Source of the DNA: Pseudomonadota bacterium
GTDB lineage: Bacteria; Pseudomonadota; Gammaproteobacteria; Steroidobacterales; Steroidobacteraceae
DNA: 15,043 nt
Direction of reading: 5' to 3'
Assembly: GCA_023433705.1 (NCBI GenBank)
Contig: JAEYUC010000067.1
Coordinates: 1-15,043 of the forward strand
How positions within the stretch are numbered: the first letter of the stretch is position 1; each line of letters begins with the position of its first letter. The notes under the pieces are model-generated. The model was not told the DNA's origin. It did not search any database and saw nothing but the letters and a program-made list of their open reading frames with translations. Positions 7,017 to 13,860 of this stretch are shown here, one piece after another. Both the position numbers and the translations under genes were made by a program.

Positions 7017-7081
7017 CCCGGCGCCCCGTGCTTGCACCCGTAGGGGTGCAACTAGTAGATTTGCCGGGCTTTTTTGCACCC
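7017..7081 (+). promoter_or_regulatory. thrA leader: hairpin with a competing third arm and a T6 run
   Basis: Between the divergent xdhC and thrA starts lies TTGCACCC (7032-7039), a GTAG loop, and its exact complement GGGTGCAA (7044-7051). A third copy, TTGCACCC at 7074-7081, can pair with the same middle arm, so two exclusive hairpins are possible. CCCGGC (7017-7022) and GCCGGG (7063-7068) can enclose the first hairpin, and the latter is followed by T6 at 7070-7075, as in an intrinsic terminator. TTGCAC at 7032 with TAGATT at 7056 could instead be a promoter, making the repeats an operator. No threonine- or isoleucine-rich leader peptide is present. The repeats are seen; the regulatory role is inferred. 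Confidence 0.5.
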
Positions 7082-7099
7082 TCCAGGTCCCAATTTTTC

Positions 7100-9589
7100 A
7101 TGCCAGCCTCTGACCCTGCCGCCTGGGTCGTACACAAATTCGGCGGTTCTTCGGTCGCGGACGCCGAATGCTTCAAGCGCGTCGCCAACATTCTCGAAAC
7201 GCTGCCCGCGGGTCGCCTGGGTGTGGTGCTTTCCGCCTGTCGCGGCGTCACCGACGCATTGCTCAGTCTCGTCGCCCGGGCCGAGGCCCAGGACGACGCG
7301 TATCGCGGTGAGCTCGACGCGCTGCGCGCGCGGCACAACACGATCGCCGAGGCACTGCTCAAGCCCGAAGCGCGCCAGCTCTACATGGCCGCGTTCGACC
7401 GCGACCGTCACGACATCGAAGGCATCCTGCACACCGTCAAGCTGACCCGTTCGGCCGCCAACAACGTGCGCGACCTGATCGCGGGCTACGGCGAGATCTG
7501 GTCGACCAAGCTGTTCCGCGATTTCTTCGATGCGCGTGCCAAGCGTCCCGGCGCGGTGCGCTGGGTCGATGCGCGCCAGGCCGTGGTGGTGGAGTGGGGT
7601 CCGCTGGGACCTGCCGTGTTGTGGGATGAATCGCGCGCCAAGCTCGAGGCGCTCGTCGGCCCTGACTTCCAGGGCACGCTGATCATCACCGGTTTCATCG
7701 CTTCCAAGCCCAACGGCGTGCAGACGACGCTGGGCCGCAACGGCTCGGACTTCTCGGGCTCCATCTTCGGCTCGCTGCTCGATGCGAGCGAGATCCACAT
7801 CTGGACGGACGTGGACGGCGTCTTGTCCGCGGACCCGCGCCGCGTGCCGGACGCGAAGGTCATCGACGCGCTGTCATACAACGAAGCGATGGAGCTCGCG
7901 TACTTCGGCGCCAAGGTCATCCATCCGCAGACGATGGCGCCGGCCGTGGGCCGCGGCATTCCCATCTGGATCCGCAACACGTTCGCGCCGCAGAAACAGG
8001 GCTCGCTGATCTGCGCGAAGCCGAATTCCCGGCTGCCCGTGAAGGGCATCACCTCGATCGAGAACATCGCGATGGTGAACGTCGAGGGCGCGGGCATGAT
8101 CGGCGTACCCGGCACCGCGCATCGACTGTTCGGCGCGCTGCGCGAGGAGGGCATCTCCGTCATCCTGATCTCGCAGGGTAGTTCGGAGCATTCCATCTGC
8201 TGCGCGATCCCGGGCGTGGAAGCGGAACGCGCGGCGCACGTCGTGTCGGCCGCGTTCGACCGCGAGATCAAGGAAGGGCAGATCCAGAGCATCCAGGTCG
8301 ACAAGGACCTCGCCATCCTCGCCGTGGTCGGCGACGGCATGGCCGGCCTGCCGGGTGTTTCCGGCCAGGTGTTCAACGCGCTCGGCTCCGCCAGCGTCAA
8401 CGTGCACGCGATCGCGCAGGGCGCCTCCGAGCGCAACATCTCGGTGGTCGTCGACGGCAAGGACGCGACGCGCGCGCTGCGCGCGGTGCACTCCGGTTTC
8501 TATCTCTCGCCGCACACGATTTCGATCGGCCTCATCGGCCCGGGCGCGGTGGGCCGCGTACTGCTCGAGCAGATCGAGGCGGAGCGCGAGCGCCTGCTGC
8601 GCGACTTCAAGCTCGACCTGCGCGTGCGCGGCATCATGACCAGCAAGAAGATGCTGCTGTCGGAGCAGGGCATCGCCGTCGACGGCTGGAAGGCCGCGCT
8701 CGACGCAAGCAAGACGCCCGCGGACATCGCGAAGTTCACCGAACACCTGCACGTCGATCACCTGCCGCACACCGTGATCCTCGATTGCACCGCGGACGAG
8801 GGCGTGGCGAAGCATTACGCCGAGTGGCTCGGGGCGGGCATCCACGTCGTGACGCCCAACAAGAAGGCGAACAGCGGACCGCTCGCGTATTACGAATCGC
8901 TGAAAGAGGCGCGCCGCCTCGGCAGCTCGTCCTATCTATACGAAGCCACCGTCGGCGCGGGCCTGCCCGTGATCTCGACGCTGCGCGACCTGCGCGAGAC
9001 CGGCGACAAGCTCTCGAGTGTCGAAGGCATCTTCTCCGGCACGCTGGCCTATCTGTTCAACGTGTACGACGGCAAGACGCCGTTCTCCGAGATCGTCAAG
9101 GACGCGAAGGCGAAGGGTTACACCGAGCCGGATCCGCGCGACGACCTCTCGGGCACGGACTTCGTGCGCAAGGTCATCATCCTCGGCCGCGAGATGGGCC
9201 TGAAGCTCGAGATGAAGGACGTCGAAGTCGAGAGCCTGATTCCGCCGGGTCTCGAGAAGGGTTCGATCGACGACTTCATGAATGGCCTGCCGAAATTCGA
9301 CGACGAAATGAAGAAGCGTTTCGACGCGGCGGCGTCGCGCGGCAAGGTGCTGCGTTACATGGGTCGCCTGACCGCCGACGGCAAAGCCTCGGTGGGCGTA
9401 CGCGAGCTCGATCGCACGCACGCGTTCGCGAACATCGCGCTGACGGACAACGTCGTGCGTTACGCGACCGCGCGTTACAACACGAACCCGCTCATCGTGC
9501 AGGGCCCGGGCGCGGGTCCGGAGGTCACGGCGGCGGGTGTGTTCGCGGATCTGCTGCGCGTCTGCTCATACCTCGGAGCGCACCTGTGA
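7100..9589 (+). CDS. thrA: Bifunctional aspartokinase / homoserine dehydrogenase
   Basis: The 829-residue product (ATG 7100) is close to the E. coli ThrA length. The kinase part opens with VVHKFGGSSVAD (10-21) and carries TTLGRNGSDFSGS (209-221), IWTDVDGVLSADPR and AYFGAKVIHPQTM (267-279). Regulatory ACT repeats span about 320-465 (GVPGTAHRLFGAL, SQGSSEHSI and GVSGQVFNALGSASVNVHAI). The dehydrogenase part begins with GLIGPGAVGRVLLEQI (477-492), followed by VTPNKKANSGP (584-594), EATVGAGLPVISTL, SVEGIFSGTLAYLFN and the catalytic YTEPDPRDDLSGTDFVRK (674-691). It performs the first and third steps from aspartate towards homoserine and is probably feedback-inhibited by threonine through the ACT domains. 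An in-frame ATG at 7010 would add 30 residues, but it crosses the leader hairpins and lacks a ribosome site. The final bases overlap the thrB start. Confidence 0.96.
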   Translation: MPASDPAAWVVHKFGGSSVADAECFKRVANILETLPAGRLGVVLSACRGVTDALLSLVARAEAQDDAYRGELDALRARHNTIAEALLKPEARQLYMAAFDRDRHDIEGILHTVKLTRSAANNVRDLIAGYGEIWSTKLFRDFFDARAKRPGAVRWVDARQAVVVEWGPLGPAVLWDESRAKLEALVGPDFQGTLIITGFIASKPNGVQTTLGRNGSDFSGSIFGSLLDASEIHIWTDVDGVLSADPRRVPDAKVIDALSYNEAMELAYFGAKVIHPQTMAPAVGRGIPIWIRNTFAPQKQGSLICAKPNSRLPVKGITSIENIAMVNVEGAGMIGVPGTAHRLFGALREEGISVILISQGSSEHSICCAIPGVEAERAAHVVSAAFDREIKEGQIQSIQVDKDLAILAVVGDGMAGLPGVSGQVFNALGSASVNVHAIAQGASERNISVVVDGKDATRALRAVHSGFYLSPHTISIGLIGPGAVGRVLLEQIEAERERLLRDFKLDLRVRGIMTSKKMLLSEQGIAVDGWKAALDASKTPADIAKFTEHLHVDHLPHTVILDCTADEGVAKHYAEWLGAGIHVVTPNKKANSGPLAYYESLKEARRLGSSSYLYEATVGAGLPVISTLRDLRETGDKLSSVEGIFSGTLAYLFNVYDGKTPFSEIVKDAKAKGYTEPDPRDDLSGTDFVRKVIILGREMGLKLEMKDVEVESLIPPGLEKGSIDDFMNGLPKFDDEMKKRFDAAASRGKVLRYMGRLTADGKASVGVRELDRTHAFANIALTDNVVRYATARYNTNPLIVQGPGAGPEVTAAGVFADLLRVCSYLGAHL

Positions 9590-10527
9590 GTGTCGTGAAG
9601 AAGGCAACCGCATTCGCGCCGGCCTCCGCGGCCAACGTCGCGATCGGCTTCGACATCCTCGGTTTCTCGGTCGACGTGCTCGGCGACTCGGTGACGGTGG
9701 AGCGCACGGACAAGCCCGGCGTCGTCATGACGGGCGCAACCGGCGTCGTCACGAACATCCCGAGCGATCCGGAGAAGAACACCGCGGGACGCGCGCTGCT
9801 CGCCATGCAGCAGGCGCTGAATCCGGGCTTCGGCTTCGCCGCATCGATCCACAAGGGCATTCCGCTCGGCTCCGGCCTCGGCGGTTCGGCGGCGTCGGCC
9901 GTCGCGGCCGTGGTCGCGGCGAACGCGCTGCTGCCGAACCAGCTCACCAAGCTCGAACTACTCAAGTTCGCGATGCAGGGCGAGGCCGTATCGTCGGGCT
10001 CGCTGCACGTCGACAACATCAGCCCGAGCCTGTTCGGCGGCCTCGTGCTCACCGTCGGCATCGACAATCCGCGGGTGAAGCAGATTCCGGTGCCGAACGG
10101 CATCCGCGCGATCCTCGTGCATCCGCACCTGTTCCTGTCAACGAAGCAGGCGCGCGGCATACTCAAGAAAGAAGTGCCGATGTCCGATTTCATCTGGCAG
10201 ACCGCGAACCTCGCGGGCTTCATTTCCGGTTGTTATTCGAACGATCTCGACGTGATCCGCGCGTCATTCGAGGACGTGATCATCGAGAAGCAGCGTTCTC
10301 AGCTCATCCCGGGCTTCGAAAACGTGCGCGCGGCCGCGATGGCCAACGGCGCGCTCGGCTGCACGATCTCCGGGGCGGGCCCCTCGATGTTCGCGTGGTC
10401 GCTCGACTGCGATGCGCTGCGTGTGCGCGACGCGATGGTCGACGCGTTCAAGGCTTCCAACATGAAGGTCGATCACTGGATCGTGCCCATCTCCTCGACG
10501 GGCGCGCATGTCGTGAGCCAGGCGTAA
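9586..10527 (+). CDS. thrB: Homoserine kinase (GHMP family)
   Basis: The GTG start at 9586 overlaps the thrA stop as GTGA, and a GGAG at 9575-9578 gives good spacing; the frame stays open far upstream inside thrA, but that part is only a shadow. The product is 313 residues. The GHMP phosphate-binding loop GIPLGSGLGGSAASA lies at 91-105, an early APASAANVAIGFDILGF at 11-27 is typical of ThrB, and the C-terminal GHMP motif GCTISGAGPSMFAW follows near 262-275. It phosphorylates homoserine with ATP to give O-phosphohomoserine for ThrC. The overlap indicates translational coupling, and hence matched output, with thrA. Confidence 0.95.
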   Translation: MSVVKKATAFAPASAANVAIGFDILGFSVDVLGDSVTVERTDKPGVVMTGATGVVTNIPSDPEKNTAGRALLAMQQALNPGFGFAASIHKGIPLGSGLGGSAASAVAAVVAANALLPNQLTKLELLKFAMQGEAVSSGSLHVDNISPSLFGGLVLTVGIDNPRVKQIPVPNGIRAILVHPHLFLSTKQARGILKKEVPMSDFIWQTANLAGFISGCYSNDLDVIRASFEDVIIEKQRSQLIPGFENVRAAAMANGALGCTISGAGPSMFAWSLDCDALRVRDAMVDAFKASNMKVDHWIVPISSTGAHVVSQA

Positions 10528-10564
10528 TCCCCACCCTGGTGCCGGGCACCTCTATCCCCACCCT
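10527..10564. repeat. Palindrome GGTGCCGGGCACC bracketed by 11-bp direct repeats, thrB-thrC gap
   Basis: The 13-bp palindrome at 10538-10550 is flanked by two exact copies of ATCCCCACCCT (10527-10537 and 10554-10564). Removing the palindrome, three trailing bases and one direct repeat would leave a plausible short thrB-thrC spacer. This looks like a small insertion with a target duplication. Its core is a variant (central G) of the REP-like palindromes elsewhere in the window. It lies just before the thrC start, which lacks a purine-rich ribosome site. Confidence 0.7.
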
Positions 10565-10567
10565 CAC

Positions 10568-11878
10568 ATGAAATTCATCAGCACTCGCGGGAGCTCGGCT
10601 CCCGTCTCCTTCGGCGCGGCACTGACGCAGGGCCTGGCGCCCGATGGCGGCCTCTACATCCCCGAAACCTGGCCGACGATTCCGCTTTCCGCTTTCGACG
10701 GCGCGACGACGCTGCCCGAGGTCGCGGAAGTGTTCATCAAGCCGTTCGCGGAAGGCGATCCGATCGCGTCCGAGATCGGCGCCATCGTGCGCGACGCGTT
10801 CGATTTCCCGGCGCCGCTCGTGCCGGTGGCGGAGGGCGGCAAGCTGTCCGTGCTCGAGCTGTTCCACGGCCCGACGGCGGCGTTCAAGGATTTCGGGGCG
10901 CGGTTCCTCGCGGCGTCGATGCAGCGGCTGCGCGCGAATGCGACCCGGCCACTCAACATTCTGGTGGCGACCTCGGGCGACACCGGCGGCGCGGTCGCGG
11001 CCGCGTTCCACCAGCGGCCGAACATCGAAGTGTCCGTGCTCTTCCCGAAGGGCCTCGTGTCCCCGACACAGGAGCGCCAGCTCACCTGCTGGGGCGACAA
11101 CGTGCATTCGTACCGCGTCAACGGCACGTTCGACGACTGCCAGCGGCTCGTGAAGGAGGCGTTCGTCGATCCGGCGCTCAAGGCGCGCTTCGAACTGTCG
11201 AGCGCGAACAGCATCAATCTCGGCCGGCTGCTGCCACAGGCTGTCTACTACGCGGCGACCAGTCTCGCGGTGCAACGCGCGCATGGTGTCGCACCGAATT
11301 TCATCATTCCGAGCGGCAACCTCGGCAACTCGGTCGCCTGCGTCTGGGCCCGCAAGCTGGGATTGCCCATCGGACGCATCATCCTGGCGCACAACGCGAA
11401 CCGCACGGTGCCGGATTTCCTGCAGAGCGGCGACTGGAAGCCGCGCGCCAGCGTGCCGACGCTCGCATCCGCGATGGACGTGGGCGCGCCTAGCAACATG
11501 GAACGCCTGTGCGCACTGTTTCCGGACGTCGGCGACGTGCGCCAGGCCGTGCGCGCCGAAAGCGTGACCGATGCAGAAATCTCGGCGCGCATCAAGACGG
11601 ATTTCGCGCAATTCACGCAATACGGGAAGCCCTGGTGCCCGCACACGGCCACCGCGGCCGAGGTTTACGCGCGCATGAACCCGACCGAGCGCGCGGATGG
11701 CCGCTGGGTCCTGGTGGCGACGGCGCATCCGGCCAAATTTCGCGAAATCGTGGAGCCGTTGACAGGTTCCCGAATCGAAATGCCGGAAAGCCTTGCTAAA
11801 CTGTTCTCGCGACCGGTGTCCTGCGAGGATCTCGACCCCGAGCTCGCAGCACTGACCGCGGCATTGCAAAAAACCTAG
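10568..11878 (+). CDS. thrC: Threonine synthase
   Basis: The 436-residue product starts at ATG 10568 (MKFISTRG) and matches the PLP-dependent threonine synthase of the E. coli ThrC type. Visible features are GLAPDGGLYIPE (22-33), LELFHGPTAAFKDFGARF (97-114) with the PLP-binding lysine at 107, the phosphate-binding VATSGDTGGAVAAA, SSANSINLGRLLPQ, FIIPSGNLGNSVA and ASAMDVGAPSNMERL. It converts O-phosphohomoserine to threonine, completing the pathway begun by thrA and thrB. The gene begins 40 bases after thrB. The bases before the start are pyrimidine-rich (TCTATCCCCACCCTCAC), so ribosome loading may depend on coupling or on something other than Shine-Dalgarno pairing. Confidence 0.96.
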   Translation: MKFISTRGSSAPVSFGAALTQGLAPDGGLYIPETWPTIPLSAFDGATTLPEVAEVFIKPFAEGDPIASEIGAIVRDAFDFPAPLVPVAEGGKLSVLELFHGPTAAFKDFGARFLAASMQRLRANATRPLNILVATSGDTGGAVAAAFHQRPNIEVSVLFPKGLVSPTQERQLTCWGDNVHSYRVNGTFDDCQRLVKEAFVDPALKARFELSSANSINLGRLLPQAVYYAATSLAVQRAHGVAPNFIIPSGNLGNSVACVWARKLGLPIGRIILAHNANRTVPDFLQSGDWKPRASVPTLASAMDVGAPSNMERLCALFPDVGDVRQAVRAESVTDAEISARIKTDFAQFTQYGKPWCPHTATAAEVYARMNPTERADGRWVLVATAHPAKFREIVEPLTGSRIEMPESLAKLFSRPVSCEDLDPELAALTAALQKT

Positions 11879-11894
11879 AGCAGAGCGAGCACGC

Positions 11895-12509
11895 GTGAAT
11901 CCCCCGTTCGGCCTGACCCAGATGCAGCTCGGCGCGATCGCCGTTGGCGTGCTCGTGGTGTTGCTCCTCGCGCTCTTCGGTGGGCGCGCCGTGATGATGC
12001 GACGCCGCGATGCGCGCCGAGTCGCGCGCGTGACGAGCGGGGCGGCTGACTACCTGCGCAACGTGCTGGTGCCGGACGGCAACGGCGGAGTTTTCCACCT
12101 CGATTTCCTGCTGCTGACCAGCCGCGGCGTCATCGTGATCGACATGCGCGACGTCGCCGGCATCGTGTTCGGCGGCGACCAGATGACCGACTGGACGCTG
12201 ATGAATGGTCCGCGCCGCAGCACCTTCGTGAATCCGCAGTCCGCCCTCTACGACCGCATCGCGAGCGTGAAGGCCCTCGCGCAGGACACGCCGGTCGAGG
12301 GCCGCATCGTATTCACGAAGAGCGCGAAGTTTCCGAAGGGGCTGCCGCGCTTCACGGTCATGCTCGATTCGATCGCCGCCGAGTTCCCGAAACTCGGCGC
12401 GACCGAACTCGAAGTTTCCGTCGCGAAATACCGGCCCGGCTGGCAGCGGATCAAGGAGATCTGCAAGCCCAGCCCTCACTACCGCTCGAACCCGATCGCC
12501 GTCGCCTGA
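11895..12509 (+). CDS. Membrane-anchored NERD-like domain protein
   Basis: The product is 204 residues from GTG 11895, 16 bases after thrC, so it could be transcribed with it. One hydrophobic helix (about 11-29) is followed by a basic stop-transfer stretch (MMRRRDARR). Residues 65-115 look like a nuclease-related (NERD) domain: FHLDFLLLTSRGVIVIDMRDVAGIVFGG, then a W and FVNPQSALYD. In classical NERD domains the core has an aspartate and an E-x-K; here D70 is kept but the pair reads D83-M-R85, so catalysis is doubtful. The remaining C-terminal part (120-204) is unlike anything I recognise. Family function is poorly known; DNA processing is the usual guess. Confidence 0.72.
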   Translation: MNPPFGLTQMQLGAIAVGVLVVLLLALFGGRAVMMRRRDARRVARVTSGAADYLRNVLVPDGNGGVFHLDFLLLTSRGVIVIDMRDVAGIVFGGDQMTDWTLMNGPRRSTFVNPQSALYDRIASVKALAQDTPVEGRIVFTKSAKFPKGLPRFTVMLDSIAAEFPKLGATELEVSVAKYRPGWQRIKEICKPSPHYRSNPIAVA

Positions 12510-12510
12510 G

Positions 12511-12610
12511 AAGACGGTGCCTGGCACGGAAAAGCCGGGAGAAGCGTCGCGCCTCGTCAGACCTCCGGATTCCGGGCTTCTCCCGGCTTTTCCGTGCCAG
12601 GCACCATCTT
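12511..12610. repeat. Inverted pair of REP-like repeats, 35-bp arms, between convergent genes
   Basis: The arm at 12511-12545 and the arm at 12576-12610 are inverted copies with a single mismatch; 30 bp of each are perfectly complementary. The left arm begins AAGAC and then GGTGCCTGGCACGGAAAA, and goes on to a CCGGGAGAAGC end. The 30-base loop has no coding signal. The arms could form a very stable hairpin in RNA or a cruciform in DNA. As it lies between the convergent NERD and methyltransferase genes it may end transcription from both sides, although it has no classical T run. The layout is that of a REPIN (two REPs, head to head). Confidence 0.88.
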
Positions 12611-12613
12611 TCC

Positions 12614-13690
12614 TTACGCCCTCGCTTCCAGCACGAGATTCACCTGCGAGGTGAACGCGCGGCGGAAGTGGCGGAATCCCGCTGACGTGACCACGTTGCG
12701 CAGCCGCGCTTCGCCGGCCTGCGCGCCCAGGCCGAGGCGGCCTTTCTGCGATAGCGAGCAGGGCGTGCACATCAGCGTCGAGCCGGCGTAGAACGCGCGG
12801 CCCAGCGGGTTCAGGTTCTCCTCGATGCGATCGCCGGCGTAGGGCTCGACGATCATCCAGGTGCCGTTCGGCGCGAGCGTCGAGAGCACGTGGCGCGCGC
12901 AGCCGACCGGATCGCCCATGTCGTGCAACGCGTCGAACACGGTCACGAGATCGTATGAATGACCGGCGTAGTCATGCGAGCCGCCGACCTCGAACGTGCA
13001 GCGATCCGCGACGCCCGCGGCCAGCGCGGCCCTGCGCGCCGACTCGATCGACTCCTTGTGGTAATCGAAGCCGAAGAACCGCGAGTTCGGATATGCCTGC
13101 GCCATGATGATGGTCGACGTGCCGTGCCCGCAGCCGATGTCCGCGACGCGGATGCCGGCCTCGAGCCGCGCCTGAACGCCATCGAGGGCCGGAATCCAGT
13201 TCTGCGCGATGTTCGCGATGTACGAGGGACGGAAGAAGCGCGCGCAGCCTTCGAACACGCCGTGATCGTGCTCGTGCCAGCCGATGCCTTCGCCCGTGCA
13301 GAACGCGTCGGACAGCCGGTCGACGATGCGGCCCGCCGCGAGCGCTATCTGGAATCCGCCGAGCACGAACGCCGGGCTGTTCTCGTCGGCGAACAACATC
13401 GCTTGCTCGGGCGTCATCGTGTACTTGCCCGTGTCGGCCAGATAGTTCACGTAGCCCGACGCGGCGTGCGCATTGAGCCATTCGCGCACGTAGCGCTCGT
13501 GCGTGCTCGTGCGCTGGGCGAGCTCGGCGGACGTGAGCGGGCCGGCGGCGGCAAGCTCGCGATACAGGCCGAGCCGGTCGCCAACGATGGTGAGCGTGGC
13601 GAGCGAGGTTGCGCCGACGTCGTTGATCGCGCGGCCCAGCAATTCCTCGAGGGCGTGATGATCGATGGGGGAAGCGGGGGTTTCCTGCAT
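12614..13690 (-). CDS. Class I SAM-dependent methyltransferase with N-terminal winged-helix domain
   Basis: The start at ATG 13690 (MQETPAS...) has AGGAG six bases upstream; a longer frame to 13870 is open but crosses the intergenic control region. The product is 358 residues. Residues 25-110 form a winged-helix-like domain as found in O-methyltransferase-type and Rv2258c-like proteins (LGLYRELAAAGPLTSAELAQRT, then a helix with ERYVREWLNAHAASGYV). The SAM-binding core starts at about 180 with VADIGCGHGTST (182-193), then FFGFDYHKESIESAR as the acidic loop, and DLVTVFDALHDMGDP (247-261). The substrate is unknown. It is divergent from an AraC-family regulator gene, its likely controller. A cysteine-bearing MCTPCSLSQKG segment near 307-317 recurs in this subfamily. 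Confidence 0.86.
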   Translation of the reverse strand: MQETPASPIDHHALEELLGRAINDVGATSLATLTIVGDRLGLYRELAAAGPLTSAELAQRTSTHERYVREWLNAHAASGYVNYLADTGKYTMTPEQAMLFADENSPAFVLGGFQIALAAGRIVDRLSDAFCTGEGIGWHEHDHGVFEGCARFFRPSYIANIAQNWIPALDGVQARLEAGIRVADIGCGHGTSTIIMAQAYPNSRFFGFDYHKESIESARRAALAAGVADRCTFEVGGSHDYAGHSYDLVTVFDALHDMGDPVGCARHVLSTLAPNGTWMIVEPYAGDRIEENLNPLGRAFYAGSTLMCTPCSLSQKGRLGLGAQAGEARLRNVVTSAGFRHFRRAFTSQVNLVLEARA

Positions 13691-13716
13691 GACGGTCTCC
13701 TGTTGGCTGGGCGGCG

Positions 13717-13820
13717 ATTGTGCGGATCGGCCGCGCTGCGGGATTTGCCGAGCGGCCGGTTCATTTGCCTCAGAGGCCAGCGCCCCTCGCGCGATTGACC
13801 GATCTGCCGCACAATTTGCC
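13717..13820. promoter_or_regulatory. Candidate operator region between methyltransferase and araC-type genes
   Basis: The 170-bp divergent gap carries three exact ATTTGCC direct repeats at 13743-13749, 13763-13769 and 13814-13820. The first two are 20 bp apart, about two helical turns, which is the usual half-site geometry for AraC-family dimers, and both are followed by an AG-N-GGCC element. ATTGTGCGG (13717-13725) and its exact complement CCGCACAAT (13807-13815) enclose them with 81 bp between, and ATCGG/CCGAT copies lie beside them. This would fit looping or a shared operator. The repeats are seen; binding is inferred. Confidence 0.5.
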
Positions 13821-13860
13821 CCGGAATCCGGACGAGCCTTCGATTCGACGAGACTTGGGA

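Noticed and set aside
7010..7099. Upstream ATG giving thrA a 30-residue extension, or a threonine leader peptide
   Set aside because: No ribosome site precedes it, it crosses the hairpins, and its codons are not enriched in Thr or Ile, so neither an extension nor a classical attenuator peptide is supported.
8785..9585. Long upstream extension of the thrB frame inside thrA
   Set aside because: The extension is Arg-rich shadow sequence; GTG 9586 has a ribosome site and matches the normal ThrB start.
10448..11869. Minus-strand open frame of 473 codons opposite thrC
   Set aside because: The plus-strand frame is an unmistakable threonine synthase; the antisense frame is low-complexity, rich in Arg/His/Ala, with no recognisable motif.
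13690..13860. Small coding gene in the divergent gap
   Set aside because: Open frames there are extensions of neighbours; no ribosome site with a self-contained frame was found, and the direct and inverted repeats explain the region better.
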